DNA of 64,000 bases from Rhodococcoides kyotonense (GTDB lineage Bacteria; Actinomycetota; Actinomycetes; Mycobacteriales; Mycobacteriaceae): assembly GCF_001645385.1 (NCBI RefSeq), contig NZ_LVHI01000023.1, positions 186,001 through 250,000 of the forward strand. Reading direction: 5' to 3'. Both the position numbers and the translations under genes were made by a program. Each line of letters starts with the position of its first letter. Positions within the stretch are counted from its first letter, which is position 1. Shown piece by piece: positions 46,233 to 54,956 of the stretch. The notes beneath the pieces were generated by a model that made no database searches, was not told the origin of the DNA, and saw nothing but the letters and a program-made list of their open reading frames with translations.

Positions 46233-46991
46233 CTACTGGACGATGTCGCGCTGCCGAGTGCGCCACCACCCCGCGGCAGCGAGTCCGATCGCCCACAGAG
46301 CCAGCACGACGGGCGCCCACGGCCACGACATCAGGAACGGAGCGTCGTCGGTATCGCCCACGGTGACCGTCGCGAGCGACGATGCCGCGGGGGTCAGCAC
46401 CGAGCCGTTCGGGATCCCGAGTCCGGCAAGTATCGAGACCAGCATCGTCTCGCCCATCGGGAACCATGCGACGACGACGATTGCGGACCACGTCGGTGAA
46501 CCGAACAGCAATCCGAGGCCGATGCCGATGACCGCCCACGCGACGACGGCGAACAACCCGGCGACGACGACACCGATCACGTGCGCGGTCAAGGTGAAGG
46601 TGGTGGGGGAGAAGAGCAGCAGGCAGACGATGCTTCCGATCTCGACCGCGAGCCCGTATCCGAGAGCGAACAACGCGGTGACGAGGATCTTCGTGAGTAT
46701 CACCCGGTCGCGTCCGCGGGAGGTGAGGAACGACGTCGTGATCGTGTCGTGCCGGAACTCGGTGCCGCCGTTGACCGCGGCGAAGACGGCCGCGAACACC
46801 ATTGCGACGCCGAGCGCCGCGTACAGGCCGAAGATCGCGAAACCGCCCTCGATGTCGAGGTCGCTCACGCTTTCGGAGATCGCCGACGAGATGGCGCTGG
46901 CGAAGATGCCCACGACGATCGGCGGCAGAGCCAACAGCCACCAGAACTTCAGCGTGGTGACCTTGCGGAGTTCCGCGGTCAGCAGTGTCAT
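46233..46991 (-). CDS. ABC-2-type exporter permease
   Basis: A 252-residue membrane protein with six hydrophobic segments, starting MTLLTAELRKVTTLKFWWLL, a common opening of ABC-2 permeases, followed by a typical EFRHDTITTSFLTSRGRDRVILTK coupling region. The start overlaps the ATPase stop by 4 nt, making a two-gene exporter. Substrate unknown (bacteriocin/antibiotic resistance type by family). Confidence 0.87.
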   Translation of the reverse strand: MTLLTAELRKVTTLKFWWLLALPPIVVGIFASAISSAISESVSDLDIEGGFAIFGLYAALGVAMVFAAVFAAVNGGTEFRHDTITTSFLTSRGRDRVILTKILVTALFALGYGLAVEIGSIVCLLLFSPTTFTLTAHVIGVVVAGLFAVVAWAVIGIGLGLLFGSPTWSAIVVVAWFPMGETMLVSILAGLGIPNGSVLTPAASSLATVTVGDTDDAPFLMSWPWAPVVLALWAIGLAAAGWWRTRQRDIVQ

Positions 46992-48010
46992 GAACGGCCT
47001 CCGTTCCAGGGTGACGACGCGTGGTTCGGTGGAGGTCCGTAGCCGGGTCCGTGATGCGGTGCCGGGAAGCCCCGCTGCATCGGTCCGACCGGCGCGCTCG
47101 CGTACTGACCTGCGGTCATCGACAGGAACACGTGCTCGAGATCGACGTGCTCGTACACGGTGCCGAACACCGTCAGGCCGGCGTCGGCGGCGATTCGGAC
47201 GATCGTGTCGGTGTCGCTGCCTGCGACGCCGAGCCTGCCGTCGGGAAGCAGTTGTGCGTTGGTGACTCCGTTCGACGCGAGTGCCAACGCCAGCGCGGCA
47301 GGGTCGGAGACGGCGACGAGTGTTCGGCTCGGCCGCGACGCGCGCAGTTGCTCGACGGTGCCCTGATACATGAGCGATCCGGCGCTGACGATGACCAGAT
47401 GGTCGACCGTCGCTTCGACCTCACGCAGCAGATGCGACGAGATCAGAACGGTACGGCCACCGGCCGCGTAGGACTTCAGGAAGTCGCGAAGCCACGCGAT
47501 ACCTTCTGGATCGAGGCCGTTGGCGGGCTCGTCGAGAACGAGAATCTCCGGGTCACCGAGCAGCGCGGTGGCCAATGCCAGCCGTTGTCGCATGCCGAGC
47601 GAGAAGCCGCCGACCTGACGGTCACCGACGTCGGACAGCCCGACGAGGCCCAGCATCTCGTCGGCTCGCGCATCCGGTACACCGACGGCCGAACAGTAGA
47701 TGCGCAGATGTCCGCGTGCCGTTCGCTTGGGATGCAGGCTGCGCGAATCGAGAACGGCGCCCACTGCGCGCGCCGGGTGCGTCAGCTCGGAGAACGGAAC
47801 GCCCGCCACGTACGACGCACCTGCGGTGGGCCGTACGAGACCGAGCAGCATGCGCAGGGTCGTCGTCTTGCCCGAACCGTTGGGCCCGAGGAACCCGGTG
47901 ATCGATCCGCGCGGCACGGAGAAGCTGAGGTCCGACACCGCGCGGACCGCCCCGAAGAACTTGGTCAGACCCTGCGCTTCGAGCGCACTGACAGCGAAGC
48001 CGTACGTCAT
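46988..48010 (-). CDS. ABC exporter ATPase (CcmA/DrrA-like)
   Basis: A 340-residue ATPase. Walker A GPNGSGKTT, signature FSLGMRQRLALATAL, Walker B ILVLDEPANGLDPEG, H-loop ISSHLLREV. A C-terminal extension (about 215-340) ends in a Gly/Pro/His-rich tail (GFPAPHHGPGYGPPPNH). Pairs with the downstream ABC-2 permease. GTG/ATG choice is clear: ATG 48010 is directly before the domain. Confidence 0.9.
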   Translation of the reverse strand: MTYGFAVSALEAQGLTKFFGAVRAVSDLSFSVPRGSITGFLGPNGSGKTTTLRMLLGLVRPTAGASYVAGVPFSELTHPARAVGAVLDSRSLHPKRTARGHLRIYCSAVGVPDARADEMLGLVGLSDVGDRQVGGFSLGMRQRLALATALLGDPEILVLDEPANGLDPEGIAWLRDFLKSYAAGGRTVLISSHLLREVEATVDHLVIVSAGSLMYQGTVEQLRASRPSRTLVAVSDPAALALALASNGVTNAQLLPDGRLGVAGSDTDTIVRIAADAGLTVFGTVYEHVDLEHVFLSMTAGQYASAPVGPMQRGFPAPHHGPGYGPPPNHASSPWNGGRS

Positions 48011-48048
48011 GCGTCAAGACAGTACGGCTTCGTTCCGACGGATGGGTG

Positions 48049-48894
48049 TCAGCCCAGGAACGCCGCCGCTACCTCGCGGTAGGTGATCGCCGGGTCCGCG
48101 TGGTCCGGCAGGGCATGCACGGTGACGTGTGATGCGCCTGCGTCGATGTGCTCGTGCAGACGTCGGGCAATGGACGCGGCGTCACCGTGCGCGACGAGGG
48201 CGTCGATCAGTCGATCGCTTCCACCGTCACCGATTTCCTCGTCCGTGTACCCGAGGCGCTTCAGATTGTTGACGTAGTTCCGCAGCTGAAGGTACGGGTT
48301 GTTCACCGGCGGCCGACCGATCTCGCGGCCCTTCACCGGGTCCGTCTCCAGGACGACTTTGTGTTCCGGTGCCAGCACCTTGTCCGGTCCGAGGATCGCG
48401 CGTGCCTCGGCGGTGTGTTCGGGTGGCGTCAGATAGGGGTGTGCGCCCGCGGCCCGGTCAGCGGACAGCTTCAGCACCTTCGGTCCGAGCGCTGCGAGAA
48501 CGCGTCGGCTCTCCGGGACGCCGCCCTCGTCGAGCGCGTCGAGGTACGTCACGAGAGCGTCGTACGGCTTCGTGTACTCCCGCGTTGCCTCGGGATGTCC
48601 CGCGCCGATGCCGAGCAGGAACCGTCCGGGGTGCTTCTTCTCGATGCGCTGATACGACTCGGCCACCTCGGCTGCGTCGGCCGACCAGATGTTGACGATG
48701 CCGGTCGCGACGACGATGGACTCGGTCGCGTCGAGCACCTCTTCGGCCGACTCGAGATCGGCGGGAGGCGAGCCCCCGAGCCAGATCGTGCCGTAACCGT
48801 TGCTTTCGATCTGCTTGGCGAGCTCAGGCGGTATCCCCGAGAAGTGCCTCCAGATGCCGAGCCTGCCGAGTGCGGGTGTGTCGGTGATCGTCAT
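48049..48894 (-). CDS. F420-dependent LLM-class oxidoreductase
   Basis: About 281 residues from ATG 48894 (GGAGG just upstream). The start LGRLGIWRHFSGIPPELAKQIESNGYGTIWLGGSP and the barrel segment GRFLLGIGAGHPEATREYTKPYDALVTYLDAL fit the luciferase-like monooxygenase superfamily, in particular the actinobacterial TIGR03620-type group presumed to use coenzyme F420. Substrate unknown. Stand-alone gene between an ABC ATPase and an unknown gene. Confidence 0.85.
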   Translation of the reverse strand: MTITDTPALGRLGIWRHFSGIPPELAKQIESNGYGTIWLGGSPPADLESAEEVLDATESIVVATGIVNIWSADAAEVAESYQRIEKKHPGRFLLGIGAGHPEATREYTKPYDALVTYLDALDEGGVPESRRVLAALGPKVLKLSADRAAGAHPYLTPPEHTAEARAILGPDKVLAPEHKVVLETDPVKGREIGRPPVNNPYLQLRNYVNNLKRLGYTDEEIGDGGSDRLIDALVAHGDAASIARRLHEHIDAGASHVTVHALPDHADPAITYREVAAAFLG

Positions 48895-48928
48895 GTTCCC
48901 TCCAACGTTCGCTTCGGGTCGAAACATT

Positions 48929-49645
48929 TCAGTCGGGCTCGATGATGCGGCTTTCCGGCCAGGCGGCAGGCGGGGGACCGAACGCGTCCCGAGCATTGCG
49001 AATGACGCCCTTGCCGATCGCACGATTGCCTGCGCCGCCGATGACCGCCCCTATTCCGGCGGGAAGCAGCTTGCCGAACAGCAGGGCACTCCGTTTCGCG
49101 AGGTACTTCGAGACGAACTTCTTCACGAGCGACCGGTTCATGTTCGCCATCGCGCCACCCGGAATGCGAGACGTGACGAGAGTTCCCCAGTTCTTCGCCG
49201 ATGTGCCGACGGTCTTCTGCACGATCTGCATTCCGGATTCGCCCAGCGCGACCGCGAGCACGAGGGCGCGTCGTTGCTGGTGGTCGTGGACGGGAATGCC
49301 GTGCACCGACGCGACCGACAGGGTGAGCAGCGCCGACGACTCGATGAAGAACGCCGTCTCCGCACCGACCGCCGTCAGCGATGCGATCGTGCCGATCGCC
49401 GGAACTGCCGCCGCGCCGCCGACGGCACTGCCGCTGCCGGTCACCGCGAGCAGGAAACGGTTCTCGAGGCGTTCGATCAGCTGCGCGGGGGTGTCGTTCG
49501 GGTGTTGACGACGCATGTGCGCCACGTACTTCTCGACGGCCGGTCCCTGGAGGCGGCTGGCGTTGTCGAGGATGCCGACGAGGGCCTTCTCGACGCGTCC
49601 GCCCTCCTTGATGACGTCGACCTGGTCGTTCTTCTTGCTCGCCAC
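48929..49645 (-). CDS. Conserved hypothetical protein, possibly EcsC-like
   Basis: About 238 residues from GTG 49645. A charged N-terminal helix (VEKALVGILDNASRLQGPAVEKYV) is followed by Gly/Ala-rich apolar stretches (TGSGSAVGGAAAVPAIGTIASLTAVG; LLFGKLLPAGIGAVIGGAGNRAIGKGVI) that suggest membrane association. The pattern recalls EcsC-family proteins, but I am not certain. The frame is open to 50380, antisense to the AraC-type gene, and that part is rejected. Confidence 0.6.
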   Translation of the reverse strand: MASKKNDQVDVIKEGGRVEKALVGILDNASRLQGPAVEKYVAHMRRQHPNDTPAQLIERLENRFLLAVTGSGSAVGGAAAVPAIGTIASLTAVGAETAFFIESSALLTLSVASVHGIPVHDHQQRRALVLAVALGESGMQIVQKTVGTSAKNWGTLVTSRIPGGAMANMNRSLVKKFVSKYLAKRSALLFGKLLPAGIGAVIGGAGNRAIGKGVIRNARDAFGPPPAAWPESRIIEPD

Positions 49646-49729
49646 GTCCCGCTCCGATCGATCCCTTCGGTGCCGGTTGTCGGCACCGAAGCGCTGGTAC
49701 CCGTTCGGTGTCGGTTCTACCCTGAACGC

Positions 49730-50548
49730 ATGAATGCCGTGTCCGACGGCGCGCGTCGAGCAGCGAGCGCGAAGTTGCGTCCGTACGTGCGCGCCTACGA
49801 CGGCTATAGCTTGTCCGGATACGAGCCCGGGCAGCACATCGGTATGCCGAGCCCGTATCTGACGGTGATCGTGTCGATCGGGGACAAGCTGCAGATCGCG
49901 GACTCCCCACGACAGGGTGCCTGCTCGTTCGAAACGCTGGCCAGTGGCATCTCCGCGGAGCCCGTGACGATCGCGCACGACGGCAATCAGCACGGTATCC
50001 AGCTGTCCTTGACCCCGTCGGGTGCGCGATCGCTGTTCGGCGTTCCGACTGCTGCGCTCGGCGACTGGATGGTCGACCTGTCCGACGTTCTCGGCCGAGA
50101 CGCCGACGAGTTGCTCGATCGGGTCAGCGACGCCTCCGATTGGATGGACAGGTTCGACGTCGTCGACGAGATCCTGGGTCGGTCGCCGACCGAGCAGCAG
50201 GTCGATCCGACGCTGCGCGAGGCCTGGCGACAACTGGTCGACGCCGGTGGCGCGGCGCGCGTCGGCGAGGTCGCGTCGAACATCGGGTGGAGCCGCAGAC
50301 ACCTGGTCGGTAGGTTCGCCGCGGAGTTCGGGATCTCGCCCAAGGATGCGGCGAGAATCGCCCGCTTCCACCGCTCGCACCGCCTGATGAAACGACCCGC
50401 CGTGCCTCGTCTGTCCGACATCGCGGCTTCATGCGGCTACTACGACCAGGCACACATGGCCCGCGAATGGCGCGATCTCGCGGGCGTCTCGCCGTCGCAG
50501 TGGCGTCGGGACGAGAAGTTCTCATTCGTCCAAGACGAGGACGGGTGA
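49730..50548 (+). CDS. AraC-family transcriptional regulator
   Basis: 272 residues from ATG 49730. An N-terminal sensor domain (YSLSGYEPGQHIGMPSPYLTVIVSIGD) is followed by a C-terminal double helix-turn-helix: GEVASNIGWSRRHLVGRFAAEFGISPKDAARIARFHRS and LSDIAASCGYYDQAHMAREWRDLAGVSPSQWRR. It probably controls the VOC protein gene that begins 20 nt downstream; the target signal is unknown. Confidence 0.88.
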   Translation: MNAVSDGARRAASAKLRPYVRAYDGYSLSGYEPGQHIGMPSPYLTVIVSIGDKLQIADSPRQGACSFETLASGISAEPVTIAHDGNQHGIQLSLTPSGARSLFGVPTAALGDWMVDLSDVLGRDADELLDRVSDASDWMDRFDVVDEILGRSPTEQQVDPTLREAWRQLVDAGGAARVGEVASNIGWSRRHLVGRFAAEFGISPKDAARIARFHRSHRLMKRPAVPRLSDIAASCGYYDQAHMAREWRDLAGVSPSQWRRDEKFSFVQDEDG

Positions 50549-50568
50549 CCGGGGGAAGGATCGCAGTC

Positions 50569-50961
50569 ATGACACAGGAAACAGGTACCGCAACCGCAAT
50601 CTGGCCGTGCTTCGCCTACGCGGACGCGCGTGCCGCCATCCGCTTCCTCGTCGACGTGTTCGGCTTCACCGAGGCGGCCGTGTACGGCGACGGTGACGTC
50701 GTCGAGCATGCCGAGCTCAGGTGGCCGGAAGGCGGCGGCGTCATGCTCGGAAGCGCACGCGACGACTCTCCGCTCGATCCGGGCGTCGGGAACGTCTACG
50801 TCGTCACGGCCGACCCCGACGCCGTACTCGAACGGGTCACCCGAGCCGGTGCCCGGGTGACCCGTCCGATGAAAGAAGAGGATTACGGCAGCCGCGGATT
50901 CACGTGTCGTGATCCCGAGGGCATCACGTGGAGCTTCGGCACCTACGCCGGCACCCAGTGA
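50569..50961 (+). CDS. VOC-family (glyoxalase/bleomycin-resistance fold) protein
   Basis: A 130-residue two-module VOC protein. Features: WPCFAYADARAAIRFLVDVFGFTEAAVY, then AELRWPEGGGVMLGSA and the C-terminal FTCRDPEGITWSFGTY. Metal ligand positions are not obvious. The AraC-type gene directly upstream suggests a small two-gene unit. The last 19 nt overlap the convergent GST gene. Confidence 0.85.
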   Translation: MTQETGTATAIWPCFAYADARAAIRFLVDVFGFTEAAVYGDGDVVEHAELRWPEGGGVMLGSARDDSPLDPGVGNVYVVTADPDAVLERVTRAGARVTRPMKEEDYGSRGFTCRDPEGITWSFGTYAGTQ

Positions 50962-51950
50962 TCCGCCGGGACCTGCTCGTCCTTGCTGGGCGGATGCGGC
51001 GCGGTCCCGTCGCCGAACGGGCGTCCGCCGAGTGATTCGCGGCCGTGGGGCTCGAGCCACCCGTGCAGCTCGGGCCCCTTCGGTACGACGCCGGTGGGAT
51101 TGATGTCGCTGTGCACGACGTAGTAGTGCCGCTTGATGTGGTCGAAGTCGACCGTGTCACCGAAGCCCGGGGTCTGGAACAGGTCGCGGGCGTAGTTCCA
51201 CAGCGTCGGGATCTCGCTGAGCTTGCTGCGATTGCACTTGAAGTGACCGTGGTAGACGGCGTCGAAACGCACGAGTGTCGTGAACAGACGTACGTCTGCT
51301 TCGGTGATCGTGTCGCCGACGAGGTATCGCTGGTCGCTGAGGCGGCCTGCGAGCCAGTCCAGGGCGTCGAACAGGCGGTCGTATGCCTTGTCGTACGCCT
51401 CCTGCGATCCGGCGAAGCCGCACCGGTAGACACCGTTGTTGACCTCGGTGAACACGCGCTGGGCCACGTCGTCGATCTCGCTGCGCAGCGCCTCGGGGTA
51501 CAGATCGGGTGCACCGTCGCGGTGGTACTGCGTCCATTCGGTGGAGAAGTCCAACGTGATCTGCGGGTAGTTGTTCGTGACGACCTGGCCGGTCGAGATC
51601 TCGACGATCGCGGGCACCGTGATGCCACGCGGGTAATCGGGGAAACGGGCGAAGTAGGCGTCCTGCAGTCGCGGAATCTTCAGGACCGAGTCGACGCCAC
51701 CCGGTTCCTCGTCGAAGTTCCAGCTGCGTTGGTCGTGCGTCGGGCCAGGGATGGCCAGGGAGATGGCGTCCTCGAGCCCGAGCAGGCGACGCACGATGAT
51801 GGATCGATGCGCCCACGGGCATGCCCGTGCCGCGACGAGGCGGTAGCGGCCCGCTTCGACGGGATACCCGTCGCGGCCGTCCGCGGTGATGCGGGTTTCG
51901 ATGTAGTTGATGTCGCGTACGAATTCCTTGCCGTTCTCGACGTAGCTCAT
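50943..51950 (-). CDS. Xi-class glutathione-S-transferase-like hydroquinone reductase
   Basis: A 335-residue protein of the YqjG/ECM4 family. The active-site ACPWAHRSIIVRRLLGLE places the nucleophilic Cys at residue 44; NFDEEPGGVDSVLKIPRLQDAYF and ERYLVGDT-like RYLVGDTITEADVRLFTTLVRFDAVYHGHFKCN complete the family signature. Family members reduce glutathionyl-hydroquinones. Since these bacteria make mycothiol rather than glutathione, a mycothiol conjugate is the likelier substrate (inference). Confidence 0.88.
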   Translation of the reverse strand: MSYVENGKEFVRDINYIETRITADGRDGYPVEAGRYRLVAARACPWAHRSIIVRRLLGLEDAISLAIPGPTHDQRSWNFDEEPGGVDSVLKIPRLQDAYFARFPDYPRGITVPAIVEISTGQVVTNNYPQITLDFSTEWTQYHRDGAPDLYPEALRSEIDDVAQRVFTEVNNGVYRCGFAGSQEAYDKAYDRLFDALDWLAGRLSDQRYLVGDTITEADVRLFTTLVRFDAVYHGHFKCNRSKLSEIPTLWNYARDLFQTPGFGDTVDFDHIKRHYYVVHSDINPTGVVPKGPELHGWLEPHGRESLGGRPFGDGTAPHPPSKDEQVPADHWVPA

Positions 51951-51954
51951 GAAT

Positions 51955-52656
51955 TCAACGTACGTCGACCGAGACGAGCACGCCCCACTCTTCGTACCCG
52001 AGCCTCGCGCCGAGGCGACGGGCCGTCGTGTTCTCCTCGTCGCATCGCCATTGCGGAATCATGCCCTCGTCGAACGCGTCGTTCGTCGCAAGACGAGCCA
52101 CCACCTGAGCGTTGCCGCGTCGGCGCGCCGTCGGTGCCGTCAACACGCCGACGTCCGCGAGTACGCCCTCCCATTCGAGATACGCGGCCGCAGCGAGTGG
52201 CGCGGCGGATTCTGCGGGCCTGTCGTCGTCGAGCAGGGTGAACCAGGATCGCTTGCGGGTCAGATCGGCGGCGATGACGTCGTCGGGTGCGCATCGGCCT
52301 TCGAGGTCGAGCACCTGGCCGAGGTCGTGGGAGATCAAAGGGTCGTGTCGATCCAGCTCGGTACCGATGTCGCCCGCGAACGACAGTACGATCGGCCCGT
52401 GCGTCCGGCCGGGTGCCTCGCACGACGACGCCAGGGTTCCGCGTCGGGCAAGTTCGTCGTCCGACCTGTCGGCCGCCTCGGAGACAGCTGCTTCCGGCCC
52501 GACCAGGGCAGTGGCGTCGCCGAGACGAAGGAATGTGACCGACGTCGCCTCCGGGACGACGAGGGTGTGACGGCGTCCGTCACGCAGCGCAGAGTCGGCG
52601 AGCCCCAGGTGTCTGGACCATGCGAGGCGGATGATGTCGTGATGATGCGAATCCAC
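51955..52656 (-). CDS. GNAT-family acetyltransferase-like protein
   Basis: About 233 residues from GTG 52656, with in-frame ATG 52701 as alternative. The C-terminal domain shows VGVLTAPTARRRGNAQVVARLATNDAF, a GNAT motif A (R-x2-G-x-A), and PQWRCDEENTTARRLGARLGYEEWG, motif B. The N-terminal half is not recognised. Four nt separate its stop side from the GST start. Substrate unknown. Confidence 0.7.
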   Translation of the reverse strand: MDSHHHDIIRLAWSRHLGLADSALRDGRRHTLVVPEATSVTFLRLGDATALVGPEAAVSEAADRSDDELARRGTLASSCEAPGRTHGPIVLSFAGDIGTELDRHDPLISHDLGQVLDLEGRCAPDDVIAADLTRKRSWFTLLDDDRPAESAAPLAAAAYLEWEGVLADVGVLTAPTARRRGNAQVVARLATNDAFDEGMIPQWRCDEENTTARRLGARLGYEEWGVLVSVDVR

Positions 52657-52780
52657 CGGGTCCACGCTATCTCGAAGTTTTTCGCCCCCGACGTTTCGCA
52701 TGACTCAGAACAATGGCATGATCACGGATGAGATTGGAGCTTCGACGTGAAGGTCCAGCTCGCTACAGAAGGTTTACGGT

Positions 52781-52984
52781 ATGACGCAGGGCAGTGTTAA
52801 GTGGTTCAACGGCGAAAAGGGCTTCGGCTTCATCGAGCAGGACGGTGGCGGACCTGACGTGTTCGTTCACTACTCCGAGATCCAGGGAACTGGCTTCAAG
52901 ACGCTCGACGAGGGTCAGCGCGTGGAGTTCGAGGTCGGCCAGGGTCAGAAGGGCCCCCAGGCAACGGGCGTTCGCGCTATCTGA
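52781..52984 (+). CDS. cspA: Cold-shock protein
   Basis: A 67-residue single cold-shock domain. RNP1 KGFGFIEQ and RNP2 VFVHYSEI with [10 protein letters not shown] are all present. It acts as a nucleic-acid chaperone. The 79-124 bp upstream contain a likely 5' leader; AGAAGG precedes ATG 52781. Followed by two strong hairpins. Confidence 0.96.
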   Translation: MTQGSVKWFNGEKGFGFIEQDGGGPDVFVHYSEIQGTGFKTLDEGQRVEFEVGQGQKGPQATGVRAI

Positions 52985-53048
52985 TCCCCTTTCAGGGATC
53001 GCCAAACCCGGATTTTGCTGACGGCTCTACGCTGTCCCACTACCGGTG

Positions 53049-53098
53049 ACGAGAGGCCGGACACACGGAGAGAGATCTCCGAGTGTCCGGCCTCTCGT
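53049..53098 (+). terminator. Intrinsic terminator of the cold-shock gene
   Basis: Outer arms ACGAGAGGCCGGACAC (53049-53064) and GTGTCCGGCCTCTCGT (53083-53098) are perfect; one A-A mismatch leads to inner arms CGGAGA/TCTCCG with loop GAGA. Ends TCGTTCGTT. Confidence 0.85.
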
Positions 53099-53117
53099 TC
53101 GTTAGGCGGCGTCGCTA

Positions 53118-53163
53118 CACGTGCGCGCGAATGTATAGAGGGCTATACATTCGCGCGCACGTG
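53118..53163. terminator. Long perfect hairpin (family A), second copy
   Basis: 21-nt arms 53118-53138 and 53143-53163, perfect, loop AGGG. The core GAATGTATAG/CTATACATTC matches the 21542 hairpin with compensatory C/G to T/A changes on both arms. It lies before the Rieske gene stop and can serve it as terminator. Confidence 0.8.
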
Positions 53164-53175
53164 CGCCGAAGGCGC

Positions 53176-54555
53176 CTACTCGCCGATCCACTCCGCGAGA
53201 AGGTGATGAATGTGTCTGATCTTCAATTCCTGGTACCGGGCGAGGGGGATGGTCTTCGCCTGCGTCGTCTTCAGCCCTCGCTGAACCTTCGGCATGTTGT
53301 AGGCATCCTGGTCGAACACCCGGGCCGAACTTCCAAGAATCGTTGCCTCCAACCATGATTGGTCGGGGTCGAGCCATTGGGTCTTGGCCGGCTTCGGCCG
53401 TTCACCCTTGAACGGCCCGAGGAGGTAAACGTCCATGATCGACGTTTCGTGATCGTCGCCGTTGGGCCGAAACCGGTACACGATTCGTTGGTAGGCGCCC
53501 CACGGATGAAAGTTCGGGAACACCGTGTAGTAGATGCTGTCGAGTGACTCGGCGTCGGACATGTTGTCCGCCTTGACATCTCCGATGACGTCGCGCAGTC
53601 CTTCGCGGGCCAGCATGCCCGACATCTCGCGAGCGGTCACGCCGTCCGGAAGCGTCACCATGGGATCTTCGTCGATACGGGCGTCGACCATCGAGTCGAA
53701 CATTTCCTGCTCGGTGGGGACGAAGTTGATGTGGGGGCTCGGGACTCCGTTGGCGGTGATGCCGCGGTTGAAGTTTCCCCAGCTGTCGTACTGGCTGTTG
53801 GAGTCCCCGGTCCCGACGACGCGTTGAGGATGCGTGGTGATCACGTGAAACGCTTCGGAGAACGCCTCCTGCGCGATTTTCCAGTTCGCCTGGATGACCT
53901 GAGCGACGTGGGCTTGGATGTACCGATCCTCGAGTGGCCACGCCTCGAAGTGCTTGCCGAGATCCCCTAGAAAGCTGTCGAGCGATTCGGATTCGGGGTC
54001 CATGTTGATGAACACGAAGCCGCCCCAGGTGCCGACCTTCACCTGCGGAAGGTCCATCTTCCCCTGATCGACCTGTGGAAAGTCCCAGGCGCACGTCATC
54101 GACTTCAGGGTCCCGTCGAAGTTCCACGCGAAACCGTGGAACGGACAACGTATTTCGTTACCTGCAGGTCCGGCCTCCTCGCGTAGCGTTCGTCCGCGGT
54201 GCAGGCAGGAGTTGTAGAACGCGCGGATGCTCATGTCCTTGCCGCGCACGATGAGGATGGACTTCTCGCAGATCTCGTAGACGAGTGTGTCGCCGGGCTC
54301 GGGAATCTCCTCCTCGCGGCACGCCATCTGCCACACCTTGTACCACACGCGGTCTCGTTCGAGCTCGTGATATCTGCGGCTGATGTAGCGCGAGACCGGT
54401 ACGAAATTCTGGTCCTCGTAGAGGTCGTGGCTTTCTTCGCGCAGGATGGGCGGAACCGGGTGGGTGTCGGTGTCGAGAAGGCGTTGGTAGCCCATTCCGT
54501 TCTCGATGAATCCGTCGTCGGTCCCCGACGGCGGGCGATCCTCGATATCGGTCAC
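53176..54555 (-). CDS. Rieske non-heme iron oxygenase, alpha subunit
   Basis: A 459-residue aromatic-ring-hydroxylating-type oxygenase. The Rieske centre is CLHRG...CPFHGF (Cys-x-His, Cys-x2-His; about residues 115-140). The mononuclear iron site appears in AQEAFSEAFHVITTHPQ (two His near residues 230-235). Length is typical of an alpha subunit. No beta subunit or ferredoxin is adjacent; the reductase partner may be elsewhere. Substrate is unknown: aromatic, terpenoid or steroid. It is translationally coupled (4-nt overlap) to a 101-residue upstream gene. Confidence 0.9.
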   Translation of the reverse strand: MTDIEDRPPSGTDDGFIENGMGYQRLLDTDTHPVPPILREESHDLYEDQNFVPVSRYISRRYHELERDRVWYKVWQMACREEEIPEPGDTLVYEICEKSILIVRGKDMSIRAFYNSCLHRGRTLREEAGPAGNEIRCPFHGFAWNFDGTLKSMTCAWDFPQVDQGKMDLPQVKVGTWGGFVFINMDPESESLDSFLGDLGKHFEAWPLEDRYIQAHVAQVIQANWKIAQEAFSEAFHVITTHPQRVVGTGDSNSQYDSWGNFNRGITANGVPSPHINFVPTEQEMFDSMVDARIDEDPMVTLPDGVTAREMSGMLAREGLRDVIGDVKADNMSDAESLDSIYYTVFPNFHPWGAYQRIVYRFRPNGDDHETSIMDVYLLGPFKGERPKPAKTQWLDPDQSWLEATILGSSARVFDQDAYNMPKVQRGLKTTQAKTIPLARYQELKIRHIHHLLAEWIGE

Positions 54556-54857
54556 AGCTTGCCTCCCTTGTCCAGCGCCGCGGCGCGGGCTTCCTCGGCG
54601 AGTTTGTCGGCTTGCATCTTCTCCAGTAGCTTCGCGGCTCCCATGAAGCGGCGGTTCTGGGTGATCGGAATAGGTTCTCGTGGACCGAGTCCCACCCAGC
54701 GCGCCAGTTCGGGATCGACGGCTTTCACCTCACCGTGCAGGTACCTGCCCTCGGGGTCGAACGTTCCGGTTCGTCCGTCGCGAGTGGTCACCAAGACGTT
54801 GAAATCGTCGTCGAATTCGTAGATCGCGTGGCTCATCGGATGCTTGATCTGTCGCAT
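54552..54857 (-). CDS. Small protein coupled to the Rieske oxygenase
   Basis: A 101-residue soluble protein. Start MRQIKHPMSHAIYEFDDDFN with AAGGAG upstream. The first half looks like beta strands (YEFDDDFNVLVTTRDGRTGTFDPEGRYLHGE); the second half is a charged helix (AAKLLEKMQADKLAEEARAAAL). No cysteine or metal motif. No family recognised. Tight coupling suggests an accessory subunit or assembly factor for the oxygenase. Confidence 0.7.
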   Translation of the reverse strand: MRQIKHPMSHAIYEFDDDFNVLVTTRDGRTGTFDPEGRYLHGEVKAVDPELARWVGLGPREPIPITQNRRFMGAAKLLEKMQADKLAEEARAAALDKGGKL

Positions 54858-54956
54858 CGCGGTTCTCCTTGAAGCGGGGCTGAGGCCTTACTTAACGTCG
54901 AATGCACTTACTGTAACAGCGGCACGTGACCGCAGACACATATTTCTTGAATTGGA
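54858..54956 (-). promoter_or_regulatory. Promoter/operator region of the Rieske operon
   Basis: Contains TCGAATGCAC at 54898-54907 (minus strand TGCATTCGA) followed by TTAC-T-GTAA, a 9-bp palindrome. The same TGCATTCGA word precedes the ThuA gene at 55762 and a variant TGCACTCGG precedes the SDR at about 62766. It lies about 45 nt upstream of the start. Confidence 0.5.

Noticed and set aside
53118-53163. Long hairpin as an attachment site or IS inverted repeat
   Set aside because: The arms are adjacent with a 4-nt loop and no transposase or integrase is nearby; position at convergent gene ends favours a terminator-like element.
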